DNA of 64,000 nucleotides from Pyxidicoccus xibeiensis (GTDB lineage Bacteria; Myxococcota; Myxococcia; Myxococcales; Myxococcaceae): the NCBI RefSeq assembly GCF_024198175.1, contig NZ_JAJVKV010000010.1, positions 124,001 to 188,000 on the forward strand, read 5' to 3'. A model generated the notes under the pieces. It ran no database searches. It saw nothing but the letters and a program-made list of their open reading frames with translations, and was not told the origin of the DNA. Below are positions 26,825 to 38,586 of this stretch, piece after piece (the first letter of the stretch is position 1; each line of letters starts with the position of its first letter). Position numbers and translations under genes: made by a program.

Positions 26825-26842
26825 ATTGATTCTTGAGTCAAT
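26825..26842. promoter_or_regulatory. 18-bp operator-like palindrome upstream of the acyl-CoA dehydrogenase
   Basis: ATTGATT-CTTG-AGTCAAT is an inverted repeat with one mismatch per arm. It matches the palindrome upstream of the SCP2 gene at 14 of 16 core positions. Its place in the 5' region of a fatty-acid gene suits a TetR- or GntR-family repressor of lipid catabolism. The regulator is not in the window. Confidence 0.6.
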
Positions 26843-26981
26843 AACAGGCGCTCCCGGAGGCCACAAGCGACGTGGAGGTGCCACCTCGACTTGCTACGCC
26901 GTCCGAGAAGCGACACTTCGGGGAGGACGCAGGTTTCCCTGCCTGCCGGCCGGGCGGGCGCTAAAACACCCCCCGAAGGAC

Positions 26982-27004
26982 GATAGTCCGTGTTACGGAG
27001 TATC
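26982..27004. promoter_or_regulatory. Operator-like inverted repeat in front of the RND operon
   Basis: GATAGTCCGT-GTT-ACGGAGTATC is a 10-bp inverted repeat with one mismatch. It ends three bases before a candidate -35 hexamer. The MarR-type repressor encoded at the end of the same operon is the natural candidate to bind here. Confidence 0.55.
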
Positions 27005-27007
27005 TTC

Positions 27008-27035
27008 TTGACAGACAGTAGAGAGCCTGTAGTTT
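27008..27035 (+). promoter_or_regulatory. Candidate sigma-70 promoter of the RND operon
   Basis: A perfect TTGACA is followed after 16 bp by TAGTTT, four of six matches to the -10 consensus and preceded by TG one base upstream. It lies 85 bp before the GTG start of the periplasmic adaptor gene. The rest of the 322-bp divergent gap shows only the two palindromes. Confidence 0.5.
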
Positions 27036-27119
27036 CCGCAGCGCAGATTTTCCAAGCAGAAGCCGGAGGGGCCCTCCCCGCGAGGTACGGGGCCCCTGGA
27101 CGGCAGGAGCAGGACGACC

Positions 27120-28214
27120 GTGATTCGACGCATGTGGATGGCCGCCGTGGTGGCCGCGGTGGTGACGACGGGCTGCGGCAAGAACACTGACAAGCCGGCC
27201 CTGCCGGAGCAGCAAGGCCCCGCGGCGCTGGGCGTGAAGGCCATTGCGCCCTCGACGGAGCTGAGCGCCAACGTCACCCGCGTGACGGGCCAGGTCCGCT
27301 CCAAGCAGGAGGCCACGCTGAGCGCGCAGGCCACGGGCACCATCGCCCGGATGCTGGTGAAGGTGGGCGACAAGGTGAAGAAGGGCCAGGTCCTGGCCGT
27401 ACTGGACACGTCCAACGTCTCCATCGGCGTGGAGCAGGCCCGCGCGGTGAAGGCGGCCGCGGACGCGGCGCTGCAGCTGGCCACCAACAACCTGGAGCGC
27501 ACCCGCAAGGTGGCCGAGTCCGGCGGCGTGGCCGCGGCGGGCCTGGACCAGGCGGAAATCGGCCAGAAGCAGGCGGCCGCCCAGGCGGCCCAGGCCGCCG
27601 CCGCGGTGCGCATGGCGGAGGAGAACCTGCGCGACATGTCCATCATCGCGCCCTTCGAGGGCGTCATCACCGCGCGCGCCAAGAACGTGGGCGACACGGT
27701 GGCGATGATGCCCCCCACCCCCGTCTTCACGCTGGTGGACACCTCGGGCCTCGAGGTGCGCGCCCTGGTGCCGGAGTCCGTGGTGGACAAGGTCAAGGCG
27801 GGCTCCAAGACGCAGGGCACCGTGAGCCCCAGCGGCATGCGCTTCGACGTGCAGGTGGCCACGGTGGGCGCGGTGGTGGACGCCACCAACCGCACCGTGG
27901 AGGTGCTGGCGGACGTGGTGGGTGACACCGCCGCGCCGCTGCGCCCCGGCGCCCTCGTGGAGCTGGACTTCTCCTCCGTGGGCGAGACTGACGACAAGGG
28001 CCTGTTCCTGCCGACCCAGGCCGTCAGCGCCAAGGGACAGCAGGGCTTCGTGTGGGTGGTGCAGGACGGCACGGTGCGCAAGCGCGACGTGCGCGTCGAG
28101 CGCGTGCTGCCCGGCTACGTCCGTGTCCTCCAGGGCCTGGGCGCCGACGAGCGCGTGCTCGCCGACTCCTCCCTGGACGTGAAGGAGGGCACGGCCGTCC
28201 GCGTGGTGCAGTGA
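27120..28214 (+). CDS. RND efflux periplasmic adaptor lipoprotein
   Basis: A 364-residue membrane-fusion protein. The signal peptide ends TTGC (lipidation at C19). It continues with a biotinyl-lipoyl half (TLSAQATGTIARMLVKVGDKVKKGQVLAVLDTSN), an Ala-rich alpha hairpin, the second lipoyl half (IIAPFEGVITARAKNVGDTV), a beta-barrel domain and a membrane-proximal domain (VWVVQDGTVRKRDVRVERVLPGYVRVLQGL). It connects the inner-membrane pump to an outer-membrane channel. The GTG start has AGGA six bases upstream. First gene of an operon with the pump and a MarR regulator; no TolC-type channel gene is present, so a channel encoded elsewhere must be shared. Confidence 0.93.
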   Translation: MIRRMWMAAVVAAVVTTGCGKNTDKPALPEQQGPAALGVKAIAPSTELSANVTRVTGQVRSKQEATLSAQATGTIARMLVKVGDKVKKGQVLAVLDTSNVSIGVEQARAVKAAADAALQLATNNLERTRKVAESGGVAAAGLDQAEIGQKQAAAQAAQAAAAVRMAEENLRDMSIIAPFEGVITARAKNVGDTVAMMPPTPVFTLVDTSGLEVRALVPESVVDKVKAGSKTQGTVSPSGMRFDVQVATVGAVVDATNRTVEVLADVVGDTAAPLRPGALVELDFSSVGETDDKGLFLPTQAVSAKGQQGFVWVVQDGTVRKRDVRVERVLPGYVRVLQGLGADERVLADSSLDVKEGTAVRVVQ

Positions 28215-28253
28215 CGCCTGCCCTCCCCTCCTTTCGAATCTGGGACCTCCTGA

Positions 28254-31399
<3,146 letters not shown>

Positions 31400-31400
<1 letters not shown>

Positions 31401-31960
31401 TGCGACGGCCGGACGACAAGCCGGCCCTCCGCGTGCAGCCGCTGGTGGGCGACGGCGAGGAGGAGCACGACCTTCCCGACGAGCTCGGGGAGGACGCCTC
31501 CACGCCCGAGTCGCGGCGGCTGCATGCGCTGATGATTGAACTCGGGCGGCACCGCTCGCTGAAGAACCCCCTGGCGGGCATCTGCGAGGACCTGCAGCTC
31601 ACCCCCACGCAGATGCACGTGCTGGCCTGGCTGGGCCAGGACGGCCCGGTGCAGGTGGGCATCCTTGCCCACCGCGTGGGCATCACCCGGAAGACCATCA
31701 CCGGCGTGGTGGACCGGCTGGAGGGCATGGGGATGGTGGAGCGCACCCGTGACGCGGAGGACCGGCGCGCTGTCGTCGTGCGGCTCACCGCGCGCGGCGA
31801 GGACAACTACCGCCGCATCCACCGCGGCGTGGATGCAGGCATGCGGCGCATCCTGGACCTGATGGGCGCCGAGGACCAGGAGGCCTTCTTCGGCATCGTG
31901 GAGCGGATGCTGAAGCGGCTGGGCACCGAAGCACAGGGCACCGGTCAACAGGCGGTCTGA
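31400..31960 (+). CDS. MarR-family transcriptional regulator
   Basis: A 186-residue winged-helix repressor. The acidic N-terminal tail of about 45 residues (VGDGEEEHDLPDELGEDA) is longer than usual. The HTH is LTPTQMHVLAWLGQDGPVQVGILAHRVGITRKTITGVVDRLEGMGMVERTRDAEDRRAVVVRLTARG in layout, with the wing DAEDRRA. The ATG overlaps the pump stop as TGATG; a GTG one codon earlier is also possible. Its place at the end of the efflux operon suggests that it represses the operon and is relieved by a substrate, probably through the inverted repeat before the promoter. That link is inferred. Confidence 0.92.
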
Positions 31961-31962
31961 AG

Positions 31963-33279
31963 ATGCGCGGACGCGCGCCGGCCAACACACCCGCCGGCGC
32001 GCGTTCTTGCGTCCGCCCCCTGAGCACCGCGCTCATCCTCGCACTCGGGCTCGCGGTGCCCTCCCCTTCCGGCGCCACCGCACGAGCGGGGAGCGGGCGG
32101 CCCGACGCCGCTGCCGCCTCGACGCCCACGCGCGACTCCTCGCAACCCGACGGCGGGGCGGCACGTGGACGGCTCGACGCCGCTGCCGCCTCGAAGTCCG
32201 CGGGCGCTTCCGCGCCTTCCGGCCTCGTGTCTGGGGCGGGCGCCGCACACACGCCTCTCGCATCACCGCTGGCGGGCCACTGCCGCGCCTGGGCAGCCGA
32301 CCCTCGCAATCCCTGGGCGCTCGCTCACGGAATGGTCCTCGACGGACGCGACTTCCGCGCACGGGACGGACGGCTCGCCGCGGAGGTCATCGTCTCGGAC
32401 TTCCTTCGTCGCTCGCCGGACGGTGACCCCTTCTTCGACGCCTTCGCCCCGGACGGCACGCCGGTGGAGCCGCACCCTGCCCTGCTCGTGAAGACGTTGC
32501 TGCTGTCGGGCCATCCTCCCTCCCACCGCTTCCCCGCGGCCTGGGGACCGGTGACGACACGCGAGCTGGTCGAGGACCTGAAGCGCGGCTTCACGCCGTC
32601 GCAGGCCACCTCACCCGAGGGCGCATGGACGCTGGACGCGCTGTCCCAGGCCTTGAAGCCCGGGGCCAACTTCCGCGGCGCCACCGGCGCCACCGTGCGC
32701 TTCGACGCGGTGATGGAGACCGCGCTGTCCACGCTGGAAGCGGCCCACGCCGAGCTGGCCGTGGGGATGAAGGCCCGCCGCCCCGAGGTGCCCAAGCGCG
32801 GCCAGGGCATCTACGCCCACCCCTGCGGCGGACTGCACTACTTCCAGGCGGTGGCCGGCTGGGCCCGCCACCCCACCGTGCGCAAGGCGTGGCGCAAGCG
32901 GCTGGACGCGCAGGTGGACGTGCTGCTGTACCGGCTGGACTCCGAGACGCGCCAGTACGAGACGGCTCTCGCCTCCGCGCCCGCGCACCGGCTCCGCCTC
33001 CTCGTGCAGATGCTGAAGTTCCAGGGGCACCTGCTGGAGACGCTGGGGCGCTACCGCGACGACACGGGCTGGCGGCCCACGGCGGCCCAGCTCCAGACGG
33101 TGGAGCGGGCGCGCATGTACCTGGAGGGCACCGTGCGCCGGCTGGCCGAGGCCGGGGCCTTCCGTGATTTGCCAGCCCTCGCGGCGAGGGAGCGCCAGCT
33201 CGCGCTGGACCTCCTTGGAGACACCTGCCATGCCGCGCATGCAGAGGCCCTGTGGAGCGGGCGAAGCGGACCCCGGTAG
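31963..33279 (+). CDS. Secreted protein of unknown function, end of RND operon
   Basis: A 438-residue protein whose ATG lies two bases after the marR stop, so it is part of the efflux operon. It has a signal peptide (LSTALILALGLAVPSPSGA) and then a low-complexity linker with a 24-residue duplication (GRPDAAAAS... and GRLDAAAAS...). A conserved helical domain fills residues 105-430, with motifs HCRAWAADPRNPWALAHGMVLDGRDF, GIYAHPCGGLHYFQAVAGW and LRLLVQMLKFQGHLLETLGRY. The paired Cys/His (HCRAW, HPCGGLHYF) could bind metal or form a disulfide. I do not recognise the family. Its operon position suggests an envelope role linked to efflux, but this is weak. Confidence 0.75.
   Translation: MRGRAPANTPAGARSCVRPLSTALILALGLAVPSPSGATARAGSGRPDAAAASTPTRDSSQPDGGAARGRLDAAAASKSAGASAPSGLVSGAGAAHTPLASPLAGHCRAWAADPRNPWALAHGMVLDGRDFRARDGRLAAEVIVSDFLRRSPDGDPFFDAFAPDGTPVEPHPALLVKTLLLSGHPPSHRFPAAWGPVTTRELVEDLKRGFTPSQATSPEGAWTLDALSQALKPGANFRGATGATVRFDAVMETALSTLEAAHAELAVGMKARRPEVPKRGQGIYAHPCGGLHYFQAVAGWARHPTVRKAWRKRLDAQVDVLLYRLDSETRQYETALASAPAHRLRLLVQMLKFQGHLLETLGRYRDDTGWRPTAAQLQTVERARMYLEGTVRRLAEAGAFRDLPALAARERQLALDLLGDTCHAAHAEALWSGRSGPR
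32103..32194 (+). repeat. 20-bp direct repeat inside the secreted-protein gene
   Basis: The 20-mer starting CGACGCCGCTG occurs twice, exactly 72 bp (24 codons) apart, and encodes DAAAAS both times. It lies in the disordered linker behind the signal peptide and looks like a recent in-frame duplication. Confidence 0.7.
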
Positions 33280-33306
33280 CGAGCCCGCGCCCCTCCTCGC
33301 GGCGCC

Positions 33307-36144
33307 TCAGTCCAGGTCCGAGCGCTTCACCCCCCAGAGCTCACGGCCCGTGCGGGGGGTGTCCGCTGAGAAGAACACCTTCCCACCCGACACGGTGAAC
33401 ATCATGGGAGTGGAGGAGCTGGGCCCCGGCGCGAGGTCCTGGAGCCGACGGGTGCCTCGCCGCGTTCCATCCGACACCCACGGCTCGCGGCCACCCTCCA
33501 GCTCGTAGGCGGAGAAGAGGAGCACGTCGCCCTCGGACCTCAGCTCCCGGGGGTCCGAGCTGCCGAACCCCCGCAGGATGTCCTCCACCAGCCGCGTGCC
33601 CGCCAGCGTTCCGTCGCTCTTCCAGAGCTCGCGGCCCGTGTCCGGCTCGAAGTGGACGAAGAAGACGGTGTCTCCCACGGTGGCCAGGCGCTCACCCGCC
33701 GTGGCCAGCGTGACGAGCCGGAAGGTGCCAGCCGTGCTTCCATCGCTCACGAAGAGCCAGCGCTCATCGTCCTGCAGGGCGCTGAAGAAGAGCCGGTCCT
33801 CCGCGGCCACCAGGAGCTCGGGCCGTCCGCCGGCCCCGGGGGACAGGTCCGCGACCAGCACCGTTCCGGCCGCCGTCCCGTCGCTCCTCCAGAGCTGTCC
33901 GCGAGTGCCGGTGCCAGTGGCGGCGAAGAAGAGCGTGTCCCCCAGGAACGTCAGCGACTCCGGGAAGGAGCCACCGCTGCCCGGAAAGATGTCCGCCACC
34001 ATCCGTGTGCCGTCGGCCGTCCCATCGCTCACCCACAGCTCGAACCCGGAGACACCATCATTGGCGGTGAAGAAGACCCTTCCCTCATGGGCCACCATGG
34101 ACTGGACCTCGGAGCTCTCGGGGCCCGGGCGGATGTCCGCCACGAGGAACGTCCCACCCGGCGTCCCGTCACTCACCCACAGCTCGTGTCCGGCCACGCC
34201 ATCGTTGGCGCTGAAGAAGAGCCGGTCGCCCACGGCCGTCAGCGCCACGGGTATCGAGCCCTCCGGTCCCTCGCGGACGTCGGCGACGCGGAACGTCCCA
34301 CCGGGCGTCCCATCGCTGACCCACGGCTCGCGGCCTGAGCTCCCGTCGTCCGCCGAGAAGAAGACGCGTCGCCCCACGGCCGTCAGGAACTCGGGCGCGG
34401 GAGGGGGCTCGCCAGTCCCCACCCCGGGCAGGATGTCCTCCACCAGTCGCGTGCCGGACTCCGTCCCGTCGCTCACCCAGACCTCCCGCCCGTGGCGTCC
34501 GTCGTCGGCGGTGAAGAAGAGGCGGCCGTCCGCGTCGGTCAGCCAGTCCGGATTCGAGCCCGGCGCGCATGGGAAGATGTCCTCCACCTCCCACGCGGGC
34601 CCGCGATTGAAAGCAGCGTCCGGCGCCCAGGGCACCACCGACTCCCCCGGGTAGCAGTCGAGCGACGAGCGCGGCAGGGCCCACAGCTCGACGCCCGTGT
34701 TGGCCTCGAAGGCGCTGAAGAAGACGTGGCTTCCCGACGCCGTCAGGAAGAAGAACGGGTCGAAGCTCCCGCCTTCCGAGATGTCCCGCAGGCGCACGGT
34801 GCCGCGGCGAGTGCCGTCGCTCTTCCACAGCACCAGCGTCTGGCCTTCGGCGGCGACGAAGAGCAGTACCCCGTCCACGGCATCGAAGATGAACCCCGGC
34901 GTCTCGTCGTCGATGGGCGACGAACCTCCAGGCCCCGGCACGATGTCACGCAGCAGGAACGTCCCCGCGCGGGTGCCATCGCTCGTCCACGGCTCGCTGC
35001 CATGGAGCTCATCCATCGCGCGGAAGAAGGCCCGCCCCCCGGAGGCGGTCAGCCGGGCGGGGGAAGAGCCCGTGGGCCCGGGCCAGAGGTCCTCGATGAG
35101 TCGCGTGCCCCCCGGCGTGCCGTCGGTCCGCCAGGGCTCACGGCCGTGGTCGGCATCGACGGCGCTGAAGATGACGAACCCACCCACGACGGTCATATCC
35201 GAGGGGAACGAGCCCTCGGGACCGGGGCGGATGTCCTCTACCAGCCGCGTGCCCGCACGGGTGCCGTCGCTGCGCCAGAGCTCGTTGCCGTGCTCCCTGT
35301 CGGTCGCCTCGAAGAGGACGATGCTCCCGAAGGCCACGATGCCGAAGGGGAACGCGCTGTCGGCCCCTTCGAAGATGTCCTCGACCAGCCGGGTGCCTGC
35401 CGGCGTGCCGTCACTCCGCCAGAGCTCCACCCCGTGCTCGCCGTCATCCGCGGCGAAGTAGAGGACCTCGCCTACCGAGACCCGCTGCTCCCCGAGGAAG
35501 TCCGTCGAGCCGTCCGGGCCGGGCCGGATGTCCTCCACCAGCCGCGTGCCGCGGCGCGTGCCGTCCGACACCCACAGCTCCTGGCCGTGCTCGCCGTCGT
35601 CGGCACGGAAGAAGACGCGCCCGCCCACGGCCCGCAGGCTCTGCGGGTTCGAGGACTCCGGCCCCGGACGGACGTCCTCCACCAGGTACGTGCCGGCCGC
35701 CGTCCCGTCACTGCGCCACAGCTCCATGCCGTGCTCGCCGTCATTGGCCGCGAAGTAGAGCACGCCGCCCACGGCCACCACGGGCGCATCCAGGACGCTC
35801 TCGTCCGAGGAGTAGGGAATGGGCAGCGCGTCGGCGCTCCCTGGATGGATGTCCTCGACGAGGCGCGTGCCAGACGCCGTGCCATCACTCCGCCACAGCT
35901 CCCGGCCGTGGAGGCCGTCGTCCGCGCCGAAGAAGAGCGTCCCCTGCACATCCGTGAGGAAGAACGCGCCCGAGCCCTCCGCCCCCGGCTGGACGTCCCT
36001 GACGAGGAAGGCGGGCGGGCACGGCCGCTCGAGGCACCGGCCACCGCGCGAGGTGACGCCCGCCTCCAGGGCCCACGCACCTCCCGCGGCCAGGACCACG
36101 AGCCACGACGACAGCAGGCTCCACGGCGAACCCCGTGCTCCCAT
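33307..36144 (-). CDS. Secreted ELWxxDGT-repeat protein
   Basis: A 945-residue protein with a signal peptide (LLSSWLVVLAAGGAWA). It is built almost entirely of about 16 copies of a 50-60-residue unit with the core ELWRSDGTxxGTRLVEDIxPGPxGSxPxxLTxVGxxVFFxADDGxHG; one copy reads SDGS. The unit is known as the hyalin/ELWxxDGT repeat of myxobacteria and some marine bacteria and probably forms beta-propeller blades. A lone Cys-containing interruption (SSLDCYPGESVVPW ... EVEDIFPCAPGSN) separates the two halves at about residue 500. No enzyme domain is attached. Likely an extracellular or surface binding protein. Start at ATG 36144 after a GGGGGTG tract; a GTG four codons upstream is possible. Confidence 0.85.
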   Translation of the reverse strand: MGARGSPWSLLSSWLVVLAAGGAWALEAGVTSRGGRCLERPCPPAFLVRDVQPGAEGSGAFFLTDVQGTLFFGADDGLHGRELWRSDGTASGTRLVEDIHPGSADALPIPYSSDESVLDAPVVAVGGVLYFAANDGEHGMELWRSDGTAAGTYLVEDVRPGPESSNPQSLRAVGGRVFFRADDGEHGQELWVSDGTRRGTRLVEDIRPGPDGSTDFLGEQRVSVGEVLYFAADDGEHGVELWRSDGTPAGTRLVEDIFEGADSAFPFGIVAFGSIVLFEATDREHGNELWRSDGTRAGTRLVEDIRPGPEGSFPSDMTVVGGFVIFSAVDADHGREPWRTDGTPGGTRLIEDLWPGPTGSSPARLTASGGRAFFRAMDELHGSEPWTSDGTRAGTFLLRDIVPGPGGSSPIDDETPGFIFDAVDGVLLFVAAEGQTLVLWKSDGTRRGTVRLRDISEGGSFDPFFFLTASGSHVFFSAFEANTGVELWALPRSSLDCYPGESVVPWAPDAAFNRGPAWEVEDIFPCAPGSNPDWLTDADGRLFFTADDGRHGREVWVSDGTESGTRLVEDILPGVGTGEPPPAPEFLTAVGRRVFFSADDGSSGREPWVSDGTPGGTFRVADVREGPEGSIPVALTAVGDRLFFSANDGVAGHELWVSDGTPGGTFLVADIRPGPESSEVQSMVAHEGRVFFTANDGVSGFELWVSDGTADGTRMVADIFPGSGGSFPESLTFLGDTLFFAATGTGTRGQLWRSDGTAAGTVLVADLSPGAGGRPELLVAAEDRLFFSALQDDERWLFVSDGSTAGTFRLVTLATAGERLATVGDTVFFVHFEPDTGRELWKSDGTLAGTRLVEDILRGFGSSDPRELRSEGDVLLFSAYELEGGREPWVSDGTRRGTRRLQDLAPGPSSSTPMMFTVSGGKVFFSADTPRTGRELWGVKRSDLD

Positions 36145-36272
36145 ACACACCCCCACGCCCGGCGGGGCACCCTTGCGGCCCCACGCCCAGGCGCGAACCT
36201 GGAGAGGCCAGGCCCGTCACACCACCTGCGCTCCGGGGTGGGCGGGGTGTCGTCGGGACGCCGTGACTGCGC

Positions 36273-37448
36273 TCACAGCCCCAGCCGCGCCAGCTCCGCG
36301 TCGGTGAAGCCGGCCTCCGCCAGCACCTCGCGCGAGTGCTGCCCCAGCGCGGGAGGCTCACGCAGGGGCGTCTCCCCCATGCGCAGCGGCGTGAGCAGGT
36401 GCGTCACCTTGCGGCCCAGGTGCGCGTCCTCCGTCTCCACGAAGAGGCCCCGCGCGCGCAGCTGCGCGTCCCGCAGCACCTCGTCCCCCTCCGCCACCGG
36501 CTCGACGCACAGGTCCGAGCCCGCGAAGCGCTGCTGCCAGTACGCCAGCGGGTGCTCCGCGAACAGGCGCGTCAGCTCCGCCTTCACGCGCGCCCCCGCC
36601 TCGCCCGGCGCGTACGCATCCTCCATCAGGTCCATCCGCCCCAGCCGCTCGCACACGCCGGAGAAGAACTTGGGCTCCAGCGCGCCCACCGCCAGCCAGC
36701 GGTCGTCCGCCGTGCGGTAGAGGCCGTAGCACGCGTAGCCGCCGTTGAGCGGCTCGCGCCCACGCTGGAGCGGCGCGCCCTCCTCGCCCATGAAGAGCCG
36801 GGCCGCCAGGTGCATGTGCAGGAAGGCCAGCGCGCCGTCCGTCATGGACACGTCCACCATGCGGCCCTTGCCCGTGCGCTCGCGCTCGTGCAGCGCCGCG
36901 AGGATGCCCACCAGCGCGAAGAGGCTCCCTCCACCGATGTCCCCCATCTGCACGCCCGGGAAGGCCGGCGCCCCACCCGGCTCGCCGCCGTAGCCCAGCA
37001 GCCCCGCGCGGGCCACGTAGTTCAGGTCATGCCCCGCCTTCAGCCGGTCCGGCCCCGTCTGCCCGTAGCCGGAGATGGCGCAGTAGATGAGGCGCGGGTT
37101 CTCCGCCCGCAGCACCGCCTCGCCCACGCCCAGCTTGTCCATGACGCCCGGCCGGAAGCTCTCCACCAGCACGTCGTAGTGGCGCACCAGCCGCTTCAGC
37201 GCGTCGCGCCCCTCCGGCGACTTGAGGTTGAGCGTCAGTGAGCGCTTGTTGCGGTTGAGGCCGTAGTACAGCGCGCTGACGTCGTCGCGCAGGGGCGGCA
37301 TCTGCCGGACGTAGTCGCCACCGTCCGGCTCCTCCACCTTGACCACCGTGGCCCCCAAATCCGCCAGCACCAGCGTGGCGTAGGGCCCGGGCAAAAGGCG
37401 TGACAGGTCCAGCACGCGCAGGCCGGTGAGCGGGAGCGACGACGACAT
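36273..37448 (-). CDS. Alpha-methylacyl-CoA racemase (CaiB/BaiF CoA-transferase family)
   Basis: A 391-residue enzyme with a GGAGGAG ribosome site. The N-terminal LPLTGLRVLDLSRLLPGPYATLVLADLGATVVKVEEP is the family signature. The acid/base pair of racemases is visible: H140 in AGHDLNY and D170 in QMGDIGGGSL, 30 residues apart as in the M. tuberculosis enzyme (H126/D156). The lack of the CoA-transferase Asp pattern and the GHDLNY string favour racemase over transferase. It inverts 2-methylacyl-CoA stereochemistry so that branched fatty acids can enter beta-oxidation. Myxobacteria are rich in iso-branched lipids. The SCP2 gene lies just upstream on the same strand, 147 bp away. Confidence 0.9.
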   Translation of the reverse strand: MSSSLPLTGLRVLDLSRLLPGPYATLVLADLGATVVKVEEPDGGDYVRQMPPLRDDVSALYYGLNRNKRSLTLNLKSPEGRDALKRLVRHYDVLVESFRPGVMDKLGVGEAVLRAENPRLIYCAISGYGQTGPDRLKAGHDLNYVARAGLLGYGGEPGGAPAFPGVQMGDIGGGSLFALVGILAALHERERTGKGRMVDVSMTDGALAFLHMHLAARLFMGEEGAPLQRGREPLNGGYACYGLYRTADDRWLAVGALEPKFFSGVCERLGRMDLMEDAYAPGEAGARVKAELTRLFAEHPLAYWQQRFAGSDLCVEPVAEGDEVLRDAQLRARGLFVETEDAHLGRKVTHLLTPLRMGETPLREPPALGQHSREVLAEAGFTDAELARLGL

Positions 37449-37595
37449 GGGGACTCCTCCAGGAAGGGGCACGGGAGACGGCGGATGACGTGAGGGGAAA
37501 ACGCAAGCGGCGCGGCCCCCGGATGGAGGACGCGCCGCTCGTTCCAGGAGGCGCGGCCGGCACAGGGCCCGCCGCCACACTCCAGGACGCGACAG

Positions 37596-37922
37596 CTACG
37601 CCAGCAGCTTCGCCAGCTTCATCGCGAGGCCCATGTCCATGGGCTTGAACTTCAGCTTGCCCTGCATGGCGGCCATCTGCGCGTTGAGCTTCTTCTCGCG
37701 AATCTTCACGAAGTCGTCGTTGCTCACCGAGACGGTCATCTTCGACGCGCCCTCGAGGCCGGGGGAGACCCAGTTGTCCGGCTTGGTCAGGTCCACCGTC
37801 CACTTGCCGCCACCCTCACCCGAGATGTCGAAGTGGATGATGGCGTTGATCTCCTTGGCCAGCTCCGGCTTCTGCTTCAGGACGCCGGGAATCTCGGTCT
37901 CGATAATGTCCTTCGCGGTCAC
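37596..37922 (-). CDS. SCP2 sterol-binding domain protein
   Basis: A 108-residue single-domain protein. The string INAIIHFDISGEGGGKWTVDLTKPDNWVSPGLEGASKMTVSVSNDDFVKI gives the five-strand SCP2 core, and LNAQMAAMQGKLKFKPMDMGLAMKLAKLL the lipid-cavity helices. SCP2 domains bind acyl-CoAs and lipids nonspecifically, presenting them to beta-oxidation enzymes. The GTG start has AAGGAG eight bases upstream; an earlier in-frame start would run through the palindromic operator candidate 22 bp upstream, so the GTG is preferred. The same palindrome precedes the acyl-CoA dehydrogenase gene. Confidence 0.9.
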   Translation of the reverse strand: MTAKDIIETEIPGVLKQKPELAKEINAIIHFDISGEGGGKWTVDLTKPDNWVSPGLEGASKMTVSVSNDDFVKIREKKLNAQMAAMQGKLKFKPMDMGLAMKLAKLLA

Positions 37923-37943
37923 TGCTCGCTCCTTGGCCTGGTC

Positions 37944-37961
37944 GTTGATTGGTGAATCAAT
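37944..37961. promoter_or_regulatory. Operator-like palindrome upstream of the SCP2 gene
   Basis: TTGATT-GGTG-AATCAA is a perfect 6-bp inverted repeat, extended by one T on the right arm. Its core agrees with the site before the acyl-CoA dehydrogenase gene as TTGATTNNTGANTCAAT. Both sites lie 20-30 bp from the translation start. Confidence 0.65.
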
Positions 37962-38019
37962 GCTGCCGGGGACCGTAATGTCGCCCCCCAGGCAGGTCAA
38001 GACAAGGGTGTGCCAACCG

Positions 38020-38430
38020 TCAGGCGCTGGTGGAGGCCGCCGTGGGGTTCAGGGAGCGACGGACCATGTCCAGCAGGTCGTTGAGCTCGAAGGGCTTGGC
38101 CAGGTGCCCCACCGCGCCGATGTCCGCGGCCTTGCTGCCCACGTTGCGGTCCGCGCTGAGGACGATGATGGGGATGTCCGCCACCGTGGGCTTCTGGCGC
38201 ATGCGCTGGGCGAACTCCCAGCCGTCCATCACCGGCATCATCAGGTCCAACAGGATGAGGTTCGGCGGCTCCGGCTCGAGCCGCTCCAGGGCCTCCTTGC
38301 CATTGCGGGCACGACGAATCTCGAAGCCCTCGGCTTCCAGAATCTCTGAGAGGGCCTCCAGGATGTCCGGGTCGTCGTCGACGACCAGGACGACGGGGGC
38401 ACCAGCATGCTGTGCGTTGTGCGGGGTCAG
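38020..38430 (-). CDS. Single-domain response regulator with an apparent CTG start
   Basis: A 136-residue CheY-like receiver. Acidic residues D18-D20 (VVDDDPD), phospho-acceptor D62 (LLDLMMPVMDG), S92 (VLSADR) and K112 (AKPFE) are all present, so it should be phosphorylated. No ATG or GTG lies upstream of the first beta strand in frame. The best start is CTG, six bases after AGGGAG, giving MTPHNAQHAGAPVVLVVDDD; a TTG 20 codons upstream lacks a ribosome site. It has no output domain and probably works by protein binding. It is divergent from the atypical kinase at 38.6 kb, which may be its partner. Confidence 0.85.
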   Translation of the reverse strand: MTPHNAQHAGAPVVLVVDDDPDILEALSEILEAEGFEIRRARNGKEALERLEPEPPNLILLDLMMPVMDGWEFAQRMRQKPTVADIPIIVLSADRNVGSKAADIGAVGHLAKPFELNDLLDMVRRSLNPTAASTSA

Positions 38431-38586
38431 AGCAGTCTCCCTCGATGCGACGCCAGGATTCTTCCACCATCCCTCCGGGCGGCGGCGCAAGAAATCGCGC
38501 CCACTACCGGAAGCTGGGGCGCACGTTGCAAAACCGACAGTGACTGCCCACCCTTTCCGTGACCTGCTGGACTGGAGGCGGAAAAC

